Position numbers and translations under genes: made by a program
In this document: positions 28,528 through 37,480 of the stretch, piece by piece
Position numbering within the stretch: position 1 is the first letter of the stretch
Layout of the letters: each line of letters begins with the position of its first letter
From: an uncultured Saccharospirillaceae bacterium
GTDB taxonomy: Bacteria; Pseudomonadota; Gammaproteobacteria; Pseudomonadales; Natronospirillaceae
Assembly: GCA_913063165.1 (NCBI GenBank)
Contig: CAJXZL010000001.1
Span: 186,001-250,000 of the forward strand
Length of the DNA: 64,000 nt
Direction: 5' to 3'
Notes under the pieces: generated by a model
What the model saw: the letters and a program-made list of their open reading frames with translations, nothing else
Databases searched by the model: none
Told to the model about the DNA's origin: nothing

Positions 28528-29721
28528 ATGGACATTTATTTGGTCGGTGGTGCGGTGAGAGATGCCCTGTTGGGATTGCCAGTTATCGACCGCGATTGGT
28601 TGGTGGTGGGCGGTACAGCCGACGAATTGCTGGCCCAAGGCTTTCAGCCTGTCGGCCAAGACTTTCCCGTATTTTTGCACCCTGACACGCACGAAGAATA
28701 TGCGCTTGCCCGCACCGAAAGAAAATCGGGCCATGGCTACAAGGGCTTTTCGGTGTCTGCCATGCCGACCACGACCATTGAAGAAGATTTAATGCGTCGA
28801 GACCTAACGGTGAACGCTATTGCTCAGGCTAAGAACGGCGACCTTATTGATCCCTATCAGGGGGTGGCTGATCTTGAGAAACGCTGTTTACGGCATATTT
28901 CAGAAGCCTTTAGCGAAGACCCTCTGAGGGTTTTGCGGGTAGCACGATTTGCAGCGCGCTTTCATCACCTCGGCTTTACCATTGCGCCAGAAACGTTGGC
29001 ATTAATGACCCAGATGACCCAAGACGGGGCCTTGTCTTATTTGGTCGCTGAACGGGTATGGCAAGAAACCTACCGCGGCTTATCTGAAACCAGTCCTTGG
29101 ATTTATATTGACACGCTACAGCACTGTGGCGCTTTGAAAGCCTTGATGCCTGCATGGGACGCCGCTTTGTCGCTACCGCTAGGTCATGACCCTGCTACAA
29201 CCGTCAAGCAGCATGTGGCGCTGTCACTCAGCCATTGCGACAATGCTGAGCAACGGTTTGCCCTGTTGTGCTATAGCACCCAGCTGGCAAGCCTAGCCGA
29301 CAATGACCAGAACGCAGCGTTGCAAGCTATTGGGGAGCTGTGCCAATCATTAAAAGTGCCCAACAAGGCCGCCTCTCTGGCGATGCTCTGTACCCAATGG
29401 ATTGGACGCTGCCATGGGTTAGCAGGTTGTCCGCCTGAACAGATTTTAACCCTTATCAATCAGTTGGGCGCCCTGAAAGGTGACGAACCCTTACAGGCCT
29501 TCCTTGCTTGCTGTCGCGCAGACTTCGCAGCACAAACCCAGCAACACCTAGCAAGCTACCAACAAGGCGTTTGGTTGTTGGCCTGCGTTGCTCGGTGTCG
29601 CGCTGTCAACAGTGCGCCCTTTGTTCAGCAAGGTTTGGTGGGCAAGGCGATTGGACAGCACATGGACACAGCCCGCATCATGGCCATTACAGAGGAGCAA
29701 CAAACATGGGTGGCGTCCTAA
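28528..29721 (+). CDS. cca: CCA-adding tRNA nucleotidyltransferase with degenerate HD domain
   Basis: A 397-residue class II CCA enzyme. The flexible loop GGAVRD is at residues 7-12, the catalytic aspartates are Asp21 and Asp23 in DRD, and RRDLTVNAIA and the SEDPLRVLRVARFAARF basic/acidic block are intact, so the 3'-CCA addition and repair activity should be present. The C-terminal half keeps the helical backbone of the E. coli-type HD phosphohydrolase domain, but where E. coli has RFAALTHDLGK this protein reads RFALLCYSTQLA, so the HD pair is lost. The second ATG was chosen because AGGA is six bases from it. The 3' end overlaps the pteridine reductase gene by 16 bases. Confidence 0.9.
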   Translation: MDIYLVGGAVRDALLGLPVIDRDWLVVGGTADELLAQGFQPVGQDFPVFLHPDTHEEYALARTERKSGHGYKGFSVSAMPTTTIEEDLMRRDLTVNAIAQAKNGDLIDPYQGVADLEKRCLRHISEAFSEDPLRVLRVARFAARFHHLGFTIAPETLALMTQMTQDGALSYLVAERVWQETYRGLSETSPWIYIDTLQHCGALKALMPAWDAALSLPLGHDPATTVKQHVALSLSHCDNAEQRFALLCYSTQLASLADNDQNAALQAIGELCQSLKVPNKAASLAMLCTQWIGRCHGLAGCPPEQILTLINQLGALKGDEPLQAFLACCRADFAAQTQQHLASYQQGVWLLACVARCRAVNSAPFVQQGLVGKAIGQHMDTARIMAITEEQQTWVAS

Positions 29722-30428
29722 TTACCGGCGGTGCAAAACGCCTCGGTGCAGCAACTGCTAAACGCTTTCATCGCGCTGGCTATCGCATCCATTTACATTG
29801 TCATACCTCATCCAAAGCGGCCCAACTGCTTATAGATGACTTGAATGCCAACAGAGCCCACTCTGCTTTCCTTTATCAGGCAGACTTGACCCAACCGACG
29901 GAGATACAAGGGCTCTGCAATGCCGTTTTGGTTGAGGACCCGGCATTATCGGTGGTCATTAACAATGCCAGCACGTTTTTCCCAACGCCCATGGGCGCCG
30001 TCACCGATGCCCAATGGCAGCAGCTCTTTGATGTCAACACCAAGGCGCCGTTTTTTATTGTCCAAGCGTTGTCTGCTTGCCTCAAAAGTCAGCAAGGCTG
30101 CGTGATTAATTTTGCAGACATACATGGCATTCGGCCACTGGCACAACATGCGGTGTATTCAGCCGCCAAGTCAGGGGTCATTGCCATGACCAAAGCACTG
30201 GCGTTGGAATTAGCGCCTGACATTAGGGTAAACGCAGTGGCCCCTGGCGCGATCCTATGGCCAGAACAAGCCACATCACAGGACACTGAAAAGGTGCTAA
30301 ACAAAGTACCCCTAGGGCGGCTCGGCACCCTTGATGACATCACTGAGGCGGTGCTTTTTCTGGCACAAGCGCCCTATATTACCGGTCAGATTTTATCGGT
30401 TGATGGCGGCAGAACCCTGAATCAATAA
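29706..30428 (+). CDS. Pteridine reductase-like short-chain dehydrogenase (FolM/PTR1 type)
   Basis: A 240-residue NADPH-dependent SDR. The cofactor motif TGGAKRLG (residues 7-14) has the arginine seen in pteridine reductases. The catalytic set is Asp in FADIHG, Tyr 13 residues later and Lys four after that (YSAAK), the Asp-Tyr-Lys spacing of Leishmania PTR1, rather than the usual SDR serine. APGAILWPE is also typical of bacterial pteridine reductases. It likely reduces dihydro-monapterin, dihydrobiopterin or dihydrofolate in the cytoplasm. A GAGGAG ribosome-binding site inside cca precedes the ATG, and the 16-base overlap implies coupling with cca. Confidence 0.87.
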   Translation: MGGVLITGGAKRLGAATAKRFHRAGYRIHLHCHTSSKAAQLLIDDLNANRAHSAFLYQADLTQPTEIQGLCNAVLVEDPALSVVINNASTFFPTPMGAVTDAQWQQLFDVNTKAPFFIVQALSACLKSQQGCVINFADIHGIRPLAQHAVYSAAKSGVIAMTKALALELAPDIRVNAVAPGAILWPEQATSQDTEKVLNKVPLGRLGTLDDITEAVLFLAQAPYITGQILSVDGGRTLNQ

Positions 30429-30525
30429 GCGCGTCACCTATACAACTTAGGCAACTGGGTTATACTCAAAACGAACAGTCCGCTTGGTCACTGATCTGAA
30501 ACCCGACAGCATAAAGGAGCGTTCT

Positions 30526-30747
30526 ATGCCGGTTATCTATCGCCCAGCCAATACTATTGATGCCCATCTCATCGGCGACCTTCTGCGGCAAGCAGATCTG
30601 CCCTATCGTATTGAAGGTGAATTTTTACAGGGTGGCATCGGGGAACTTCAAGCCATGGGTTTACTGGGTATTTGGGTGACCGATACCGATGTTGATCAAG
30701 CACAGTCGATCATTGCTGCTTGGGAGAACAACGTCTACCCACAGTAA
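30526..30747 (+). CDS. DUF2007 domain protein
   Basis: A 73-residue protein matching the DUF2007 pattern: VIYRPANTIDAHLIGDLLRQADLPYRIEGEFLQGGIGELQAMGLLGIWVTDTDVDQAQSIIAAWE, a small ferredoxin-like fold resembling PII-type modules, called putative signal-transducing protein in databases. The ATG is preceded by AGGAG with six bases of spacing. It follows the pteridine reductase gene by about 100 bases on the same strand. Function unknown. Confidence 0.82.
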   Translation: MPVIYRPANTIDAHLIGDLLRQADLPYRIEGEFLQGGIGELQAMGLLGIWVTDTDVDQAQSIIAAWENNVYPQ

Positions 30748-31028
30748 GGAGACACTGCCCACTCACCGGACCGTCTGACCGGAATACTATTTCAAAATCT
30801 TGCGCTACATCATGCAATTAAGCTATTCGTGCCGTAACACCCACAGGCTAGGATACTGAAATTCGCGTAAAAACAGCGCTGTCGCCTTAAAACAACCGGC
30901 TTTTACCGCGGACATCACCGCCACAAGTTCCCTTTCATACCATAGTACCAGTGCGGCCTTTTTCTCCAATCTATGGTCTACACTCGGCCCCGTTTTGGAT
31001 CGTATTCACAATAAAAACGGAGAAAGAT

Positions 31029-31739
31029 ATGACATCCAACTTTAAAAAGCTGGCATTGAGCACAGCAGTGGCGTTTGCCGCATTTTCTGCAAGCGTTAAC
31101 GCGAGTGCAGCTGAAGAAGTAAAACCTGTACTACTTAAGACACCTATCGCATTCGGTAGCCACCTTCCTGCACTGGGCACCCCTATTAAATGGGTATCTG
31201 AGCAGTTGGAAGTGGTGTCTAACGGCACAGTAATGATGAAGATTTATGAGCCAAGTAAACTGGTTGCACCATTTGAAATTCTTGATGCTGTTTCAACCGG
31301 TAAAGTAAACTCTGGTTACGCGATTGCTGGATACTGGGATGGCAAAATGCCTGCAGCTTCCATTTTCTCTACCGTACCCTTTGGCCCTGAAGCGCCAGAA
31401 TTTATGGCATGGATGTATTACGGCAATGGTTTGAGCCTGTACCAAGAAATGTATGACACTGCCGGCTACAACGTAAAAGTGCTGCCTTGTGCCATCATTG
31501 CACCTGAAACTTCTGGTTGGTTTAAAGAAGAGATCAATTCACTTGAAGACTTTAAAGGCCTTAACATTCGCTTTTACGGCTTAGGCGGCAAGGTACTTGA
31601 AAAGCTAGGCGCTTCTGTGTCTCTGCTTCCAGGCGGCGAAATCTTTGGCGCACTTGAAAAAGGCGCAATCGATGCAACTGAATTCTCAATTGTTCAATCG
31701 CGCCGTAAAATGTCCACGAGGTACAGACCGTGGAAATAG
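31029..31739 (+). pseudogene. TRAP transporter solute-binding protein, 3' truncated (2-oxoacid/lactate type)
   Basis: The ATG has a GGAG ribosome-binding site and the encoded signal peptide (LALSTAVAFAAFSASVNASA) is intact. The mature part matches DctP-family binding proteins of the TakP/lactate group (FGPEAPEFMAWMYYGNGLSLYQEM, PCAIIAPETSGWF, LEDFKGLNIRFYGLGGKVLEKLG, GALEKGAIDATEFS). Homology stops near base 31690, after about 220 residues of a family usually about 330-370 long; the remaining frame (SRRKMSTRYRPWK) is antisense sequence of a histidine kinase gene. The C-terminal lobe is missing, and the dctQ/dctM membrane genes expected downstream are absent. Codon use looks like that of a highly expressed gene. 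The product is unlikely to bind ligand. Confidence 0.85.
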
Positions 31740-31863
31740 ACAGGGTGTAGACCACCGGTTGCCACCGTTTGGATGCAGCTTTACGGTCGCCGCGTCTGGC
31801 CACAAAAAATAGCAAGGCAATGTAAGCGAACGAAAAAAACGTAACCACTATGGGTGTGAGCAT
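31697..31863 (-). pseudogene. N-terminal remnant of a second CrbS-like sensor kinase
   Basis: From an ATG with AGGA seven bases upstream, the first 55 codons encode a membrane-spanning start (MLTPIVVTFFSFAYIALLFF) and VVYTLSISTVCTSWTFYGA, which aligns with VYSLSLAVYCTSWTYYGAVG at the start of the full-length kinase at 7598-11143. After FYGA the frame runs into antisense sequence of the TRAP binding-protein gene. More than 90% of the kinase is therefore missing. The fragment starts 31 bases beyond the dld stop, so the intact gene would have been the last gene of the lactate operon. Product non-functional as a kinase. Confidence 0.8.
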
Positions 31864-31894
31864 GACCGATCCTATATGACGTCTGTTCAGCCCA

Positions 31895-34699
31895 CTATCG
31901 ACTGGCTTCTTCTATTAAATACAGCAGACTTTGAAATGACAGACCGCCGTGGCGTGACAAACCAATTTCACAGGTGCGACTGGTCGAGTAGCCACTGTCA
32001 CAGCCAACGGCCTGCGCTTTTAAGGTTTGCAATGCCGACGCATTGAGCTCGGGTTGTGTAAAACCCTTGTCTCCGGCGAAGCCGCAACATTCAATATTGT
32101 GTGGCACGACGACATAGTCAGCACATCGTTGGGCAACCTGTAGGCTAATCTCTGACAAACCACTGCGTTTCGCTGAACAGGGTACGTGAAGCACCACCGT
32201 TTTGGGTAGTGACTTTATCGGCAACTTGGGAATTAACACCTCCGCCGCAAAGGTCATACTGTCCATCAGCGGTACAGCCGATTCCGACAGGCGCAAGGCA
32301 CAGGGGGACGTGTCAGACACAATGGTCATTCCTTGATCAATATAGGGCTGCAATACAGCCACTAATGCATCTTGAGACTGAGCGGCTTGCTCTGGAAACC
32401 CCTTGCTGGCAAAGGGTTGGCCACAGCAGACATCACCAATGCCTGAAGGGACATGCAATTGAATCCCTGCCCGTTCGGCAAGCTGTAATACGACATCCAT
32501 TTGACTTTGTTGGTGCGGGTCTGCCTTGGCTGGCCCCATCACCTGACTGACACAACTTGGCCAATAGACAAACGCCTGAGCGCCGTCTATAGGTGCCTGA
32601 GTGGCGGGTTTTCGGGTATTTTTAGCACGACGCGGCATCGCATCGGTCCAGAGGGGTACCGCCTTTCGCGTCACCCGATTCAGCACCTGCGTGGTCTTGG
32701 TGAGTAGGTTTGTACCCATGATGTCGTGTGCGGTCTGGGCTACTTGAATGCCAATCGCTGCTGTTTTTATCAGGGTAGGCAGATGAGCAACCGCCCATTG
32801 CGCCTTCCGCTGGTGCTTACTATTGGCTATCTGCCGCTGCTGTTTCACCAAATCACCCGTATTGATGCCAACTGGGCAACGGGCTGCACACATGCCGGTT
32901 GCAGCACAGCTATCTAACCCTTCAGACCAATAACTGTCTTGTAACTCTTTTAATAATGCCGGTTGTTCTCCCGTGTTGGTCAAACGGGATATCTCACGCC
33001 ACAACGCAATACGCTGCCTCGGCGTGTAAGTCAGATTTTTGCTCGGACAGACAGTTTCACAAAATCCACATTCGATACATTTATCAATTAAGGGATTGGC
33101 AGCAGGCAGGTCTTTGAGGTTCTTGATGTGTACATTCGGATCGTCATTCAAAATCACACCAGGATTCAGAAGATTGGAGGGATCCAGTAACTGTTTGATG
33201 CGTTTCATCAGCTGATAGGCATCCTCGCCCCACTCTAACGAGACGAAGGGCGCCATATTGCGACCCGTGCCATGTTCCGCTTTGAGTGAACCACCAAATT
33301 CGACAGCCACCAAATAGGTCACATCGGTCATAAAGGCTTCATACCGATCGCGATCTTGTTGCGTGGCAAAACTCTGTGAAAAGACAAAATGCAGATTGCC
33401 CTCAAGCGCATGACCAAAAATGAACGCATCGTCATAGCCGTGGGTATCGAAGCACGCTTGGAGTCGCTCGACCCCAGCAGCCAAATCCGCCATAGGAAAG
33501 GCGACATCTTCAATGACCACTGTGGTGCCTGTGTCTCTCACCGCACCCAGAGCCGGAAATAGCCCCTTACGGAAACCCCACAACTGCTCGTAGTGGTCGG
33601 GGTCAGTTGAGAAGCCACTGTCTGCAACCACGTCATGTGCTGCCAAACCGCTAGAAATAAGCGCGGCGTTGATAGCCAACTCGTCGGCAGTTTCCCCTCG
33701 CACATCAATTAACAAGGCAGCGGCGCCATCGGGTAACTGGCCAATAAATGCCGGCACTGAGGGATGATGGGCAGTGGCCTTTATGCCACGAGAGTCGATC
33801 AATTCCACTGCTGACACGGGTAAGGCTTTTAATGCCTGTACCGCCGCACAGCAGCTCCCAATGGTGGTAAATCCAACCAAAATGGCGGATTTAAAAGGCG
33901 CATCCGATACCGTGTGGTAGGCGATATCGGCAATAAAGCCCAACGTCCCTTCCGATCCCACCATCAGGTGACTGAGGACATCAATGGGATCTTCAAAGTC
34001 TATCAAGGCATTGAGACTGTAGCCCGTGGTGTTTTTAATCCGATATTTGTGCCGAATTTTGTCCACCAACACTGGGTCGGCATGTGTGTCCGCCATGATC
34101 TTAGACAGTGCGGCCAACAATTCAGCCTGATGGTGTTTGAACGATGAGACCGATGCTGGATCCCGGGTATCAATCAGGGTGCCATCAGCCAAAATCATGC
34201 GAAGACCTGCCATGGTGTGATAGGTATTTTGGGCGGTACCACAACACATGCCGCTGGCATTGTTGGCTACAATGCCGCCGATCTTGCAGCTATTGATAGA
34301 AGCAGGGTCAGGTCCTATCTTTCGACCAAATGGTGCCAGTGCGCGATTGGCATGAGCGCCAATCACCCCGGGATTCAAGTGCACCACATGGCCGTCTTGC
34401 TCAATACGAATATCTTGCCAACCTGCACCTAACAGCATCAGCACGCTGTCTGTTACCGCCTGACCCGATAAACTGGTGCCTGCCGCCCGAAAGGTAACGG
34501 ACACGTCATGTTCGGCTGCTAGGGATAAAATCGCCCGCACCTGTGCTTCGTCATTCGCTTGCACAACCACGGCGGGGGTTAGACGATAAAAGCTGGCATC
34601 GGTACCATAAGCAAATCGGTGTGGCGCATCCCGCCACTGAATAATGTCTGGGTGCTGCCGTTCTAAGGCCTGGGTGAAATGTTCTACGGCTTTTTGCAT
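31895..34699 (-). CDS. dld: FAD/Fe-S D-lactate dehydrogenase (Dld-II type)
   Basis: A protein of about 934 residues: a vanillyl-alcohol-oxidase-type FAD domain (about 30-200; FRAAGTSLSGQAV, MVGSEGTLGFIADI), an FAD-oxidase C-terminal domain to about 470, two 4Fe-4S motifs (CIECGFCETVCPSKN and CAATGMCAARCPVG, about 530-620) and a cysteine-rich CCG domain pair at the C-terminus (DVCCGQPFASKGF, NIECCGFAGDKGF). This is the Dld-II architecture of Shewanella, encoded beside lldEFG, oxidising D-lactate to pyruvate with electrons to the quinone pool. The frame can also start at TTG two codons upstream, next to the lldG stop; ribosome-binding sequence does not decide. Glycolate or another 2-hydroxyacid is an alternative substrate. 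Confidence 0.87.
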   Translation of the reverse strand: MQKAVEHFTQALERQHPDIIQWRDAPHRFAYGTDASFYRLTPAVVVQANDEAQVRAILSLAAEHDVSVTFRAAGTSLSGQAVTDSVLMLLGAGWQDIRIEQDGHVVHLNPGVIGAHANRALAPFGRKIGPDPASINSCKIGGIVANNASGMCCGTAQNTYHTMAGLRMILADGTLIDTRDPASVSSFKHHQAELLAALSKIMADTHADPVLVDKIRHKYRIKNTTGYSLNALIDFEDPIDVLSHLMVGSEGTLGFIADIAYHTVSDAPFKSAILVGFTTIGSCCAAVQALKALPVSAVELIDSRGIKATAHHPSVPAFIGQLPDGAAALLIDVRGETADELAINAALISSGLAAHDVVADSGFSTDPDHYEQLWGFRKGLFPALGAVRDTGTTVVIEDVAFPMADLAAGVERLQACFDTHGYDDAFIFGHALEGNLHFVFSQSFATQQDRDRYEAFMTDVTYLVAVEFGGSLKAEHGTGRNMAPFVSLEWGEDAYQLMKRIKQLLDPSNLLNPGVILNDDPNVHIKNLKDLPAANPLIDKCIECGFCETVCPSKNLTYTPRQRIALWREISRLTNTGEQPALLKELQDSYWSEGLDSCAATGMCAARCPVGINTGDLVKQQRQIANSKHQRKAQWAVAHLPTLIKTAAIGIQVAQTAHDIMGTNLLTKTTQVLNRVTRKAVPLWTDAMPRRAKNTRKPATQAPIDGAQAFVYWPSCVSQVMGPAKADPHQQSQMDVVLQLAERAGIQLHVPSGIGDVCCGQPFASKGFPEQAAQSQDALVAVLQPYIDQGMTIVSDTSPCALRLSESAVPLMDSMTFAAEVLIPKLPIKSLPKTVVLHVPCSAKRSGLSEISLQVAQRCADYVVVPHNIECCGFAGDKGFTQPELNASALQTLKAQAVGCDSGYSTSRTCEIGLSRHGGLSFQSLLYLIEEASR

Positions 34700-34705
34700 C
34701 GTCAA

Positions 34706-35347
34706 TTATTCAACCACCATCACTAATAAGCGTTTCGGGCCATGTGCCCCATAGGCTAAAGTTTGTTGTATGTCGGCCGTTTTTGACGGTCCGGTAATCA
34801 TCAGTACATTGGTATGTTCCGCGCATGCCGGATAGCGCCGTATCCATTCCTCAAATCGTCCAACCACCGATGACAGATGCACCACCACCAGATGGATCGG
34901 CGGCACCAGACTCATGGTTCTTGGCTCGTGCTGATCAGGGATCAAGGCGATGGTGCCTGTTTCAAATAATGCGCTGTGACTACTGGTGACTGCCAATCCA
35001 ATGTCATGAAACACCTGAGCCCGGTCTTGATCCATGGGTGCCTGCGGATCAACCCAGACAGCATCCTTGGGTTTGCGTTTCCATAATTGCTGTCCCAATG
35101 CAGAGGTCTGTGACACCCACTGCTGCTGCGCGCCTATGTCAGTCATCCAATCGACTACCGCCTGTGGCATCGACTCTGCATCACAGGAACGCACTTCGGC
35201 ATGGGTCTCTGAAAGCCGCTCGATAAATTGCGCCCTAAGGTTGTCTGTTGGCAACGGGTAAGGCACGTCGGCGGCGGCTTGGGTTGCTACCGGCTGGCGA
35301 AAGACACCGGCTTTTAGGCGGGACAATATGGCTGCTCGTGCTGTCAT
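34706..35347 (-). CDS. lldG: L-lactate utilisation protein LldG (LutC)
   Basis: A 213-residue LUD-domain protein, subunit of the LldEFG (LutABC) L-lactate dehydrogenase complex. The start MTARAAILSRLKAG is typical, and the LUD core carries ALFETGTIALIPDQHEPRTMSLVPPIHLVVV and MITGPSKTADIQQTLAYGAHGPKRLLVMVV. The ATG overlaps the lldF stop (ATGA), so the longer upstream frame inside lldF is not used. It is cotranscribed with lldE, lldF and dld. It has no iron-sulphur motif of its own. Confidence 0.93.
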   Translation of the reverse strand: MTARAAILSRLKAGVFRQPVATQAAADVPYPLPTDNLRAQFIERLSETHAEVRSCDAESMPQAVVDWMTDIGAQQQWVSQTSALGQQLWKRKPKDAVWVDPQAPMDQDRAQVFHDIGLAVTSSHSALFETGTIALIPDQHEPRTMSLVPPIHLVVVHLSSVVGRFEEWIRRYPACAEHTNVLMITGPSKTADIQQTLAYGAHGPKRLLVMVVE

Positions 35348-36717
35348 GATGCCGCTCCCGACTGGACACCCTTTTTGGGACGCGCAGCCATTTTCTGACC
35401 AAGGGATTGATGGGATAACGCTGGCGCAGCACGGTGTCGTGTCCATCCACCGAGCCATTTCGGTAACAGTGGATACAGCCGCAACATCAGCCCTAGGCTC
35501 ATGCGATACACACGTGGATGGCGGTTGAACATTGACCAGAATCGCCATATCCATTGTTCTCGCCGTGGCAGTGTTGCCTGAGCACGGTGATCTAGTAACA
35601 AATCGGTGATGGGTATGCCTACGGGGCAGACGGTGTGACAAGCGCCACAAAGAGTGGATGCCTTTGGATGATCGGGCGTGTCCGGCAGACTGGTTAAATG
35701 TGGAGACAATATTTTACCGATGGGCCCAGGATAGGTGGTGTTATAGGCATGGCCGCCTATTCTGGTATACACCGGACAGTGATTCATACAGGCACCACAG
35801 CGAATACATTGCAAACTTTCCTGCTGCCGTTCCTTTTGATAGAGCTGGCTCCGGCCATTGTCTAACAACACCAGATGCACAGCGCGCGGGCCATCGCGTT
35901 CTTCGGGCTTGCGAGGACCATGGATCCAGTTAACGTATGTGGTGATGGGTTGCCCCGTTGCACTGCGGGTTAATACGCGAATCAGTTTGGGCACATCCGC
36001 AAGGTGCGCGACCACTTTTTCGATCCCAGTGATCGCCACATGGACATCGGGTGCGGTGGTGCTCAATCGCCCATTGCCTTCGTTCTCCACCAGACACAGG
36101 GTACCCGTATCCGCGGCAATAAAGTTGACGCCACTGAGTCCTATACCTGCCTGTTCAAATTCGGTGCGTAATTGCTCACGTCCAATCGCAATCAATTCAT
36201 CAACATCAAGGGTGTAGGGCACATCCAGATGCGCTTGAAATAGCGCAGCTATGTCTTCCTTGGATTTATGGATCGCTGGCATAATAATATGCGAGGGCGT
36301 CTCGCCGGCTAATTGCACAATGAACTCACCCATATCGGTCTCTACAGCGCGCAATCCATGGGCTTCCAAATGGTGGTTCAGATAAATTTCTTCACTGACC
36401 ATGGACTTGCCTTTCACCATGGTCGTGGCCTGCGTATCCAACATGATCTGATGAATGGTCGCCTGCGCTTCCTCTATGGTTTCTGCCCAATGCACCTGTA
36501 TGCCATTCGCAACCATGGCCGCTTCAGCCTGTTCCAACAAGGCCGGCAGATTGCTCAGGGCTGCTTGCTTCAACTGTTTGGATTGCACACGTAATCGTTC
36601 AAAATCGTCGGAGTCAGGAAATTGTTGGGCGCGCTTATCAATCAAATAATCCATCGCCGGTCGAAATGATGGCTCGCGGGGATTATCCAGAATGCGTATC
36701 GGTGTGGCTTCAGTCAT
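35344..36717 (-). CDS. lldF: L-lactate utilisation iron-sulphur protein LldF (LutB)
   Basis: A 457-residue protein with an N-terminal LUD domain (about 65-300; NFIAADTGTLCLVENEGNGRL) and two 4Fe-4S motifs, CIRCGACMNHCPVY and CGACHTVCPVGIP, near residues 310-375, followed by a hydrophobic helical tail. It carries electrons within the LldEFG complex that oxidises L-lactate to pyruvate. The chosen ATG has GGGAG six bases upstream and overlaps the end of lldE by eight bases; the in-frame extension upstream lies inside lldE. Order lldE-lldF-lldG is that of Shewanella, Campylobacter and Bacillus relatives. Confidence 0.95.
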   Translation of the reverse strand: MTEATPIRILDNPREPSFRPAMDYLIDKRAQQFPDSDDFERLRVQSKQLKQAALSNLPALLEQAEAAMVANGIQVHWAETIEEAQATIHQIMLDTQATTMVKGKSMVSEEIYLNHHLEAHGLRAVETDMGEFIVQLAGETPSHIIMPAIHKSKEDIAALFQAHLDVPYTLDVDELIAIGREQLRTEFEQAGIGLSGVNFIAADTGTLCLVENEGNGRLSTTAPDVHVAITGIEKVVAHLADVPKLIRVLTRSATGQPITTYVNWIHGPRKPEERDGPRAVHLVLLDNGRSQLYQKERQQESLQCIRCGACMNHCPVYTRIGGHAYNTTYPGPIGKILSPHLTSLPDTPDHPKASTLCGACHTVCPVGIPITDLLLDHRAQATLPRREQWIWRFWSMFNRHPRVYRMSLGLMLRLYPLLPKWLGGWTRHRAAPALSHQSLGQKMAARPKKGVQSGAAS

Positions 36718-37480
36718 GACGATCTCCCAAGACAATATCCCGTACCAGTGTCGCAATGTGCTCACCCTGCAAGGCATCTTGCCGCTTGGCCAATTTGCCA
36801 TTGATGTTCATCAAGCACGCACAATCACTGCTGACGATTCTTTCAGCTTGGGTTGCCAACAATGCATCGCACTTGTCGGTCACCATCGCATTGGAAATAT
36901 CAGGATATCGAACCGAGAAGGTGCCGCCAAAACCACAGCATTCAGTCGCGTGATCAGCGGTAACCACCTGCACCTGCTCCCAGTGTCCTAAGACCGACTC
37001 GGTGGCCGTACGGGTATTTGTTTCGCGTTGTGCGCTACAGGCGGTATGCACAACGACCTTCACCGGGGTTGCATTGCGGCTGACCAATGGCGGGCAACTG
37101 GCCAAAAACTCCATCCATTCTACTGCGCGACTCGATACGTCAATCGCGAGCCCATGGTCGGGATCAGGTGCAGCAAACAATTGGGTATAGTGGTGCCGAA
37201 ACATGCCCGTGCATGAGCCGGACAGTACGACGATAGGCCAGGGTTCTGGAAACAACCGTAATTGTGCGCGGGCAACTGCTCGCGCCTGCTCAGTAGCGCC
37301 AGAGGTCATCGCCGGTTGGCCACAACAGGTTTGTTGTTCTGGGTAATGGACCCGTATGCCCATAGACTCGAGGACAGCGATCGCATCCATACCAGCATCG
37401 GCAAATGCGACGTCAACGATACAGGTGCCGAAAACATAAACATCGGCAGGAATGGCGGCTTGTTTGGAGGTTTGTTTCAT
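36710..37480 (-). CDS. lldE: L-lactate utilisation protein LldE (LutA)
   Basis: A 256-residue protein with two CCG domains: YVFGTCIVDVAFADAG and QQTCCGQPAMTSG in the first, VVVHTACSAQRE and ATECCGFGGTFSVRYPDIS in the second, as in heterodisulfide-reductase-like cysteine-rich proteins that hold an unusual 4Fe-4S cluster. First gene of the lldEFG-dld operon. The upstream 140-base divergent region contains TTGGAC-N17-TACAGT on the minus strand, a plausible sigma-70 promoter. No lldR-type regulator gene is next to the operon, so control is from elsewhere, or by the truncated kinase that once ended it. Confidence 0.93.
   Translation of the reverse strand: MKQTSKQAAIPADVYVFGTCIVDVAFADAGMDAIAVLESMGIRVHYPEQQTCCGQPAMTSGATEQARAVARAQLRLFPEPWPIVVLSGSCTGMFRHHYTQLFAAPDPDHGLAIDVSSRAVEWMEFLASCPPLVSRNATPVKVVVHTACSAQRETNTRTATESVLGHWEQVQVVTADHATECCGFGGTFSVRYPDISNAMVTDKCDALLATQAERIVSSDCACLMNINGKLAKRQDALQGEHIATLVRDIVLGDRHD

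Noticed and set aside
31029-31739. A short but functional TRAP binding protein
   Set aside because: The second lobe and hinge are missing and the last codons are antisense to a kinase gene.
34706-35650. Longer 314-residue start for lldG
   Set aside because: The extra 101 residues lie inside lldF in another frame; the ATG overlapping the lldF stop gives the normal LutC start and length.
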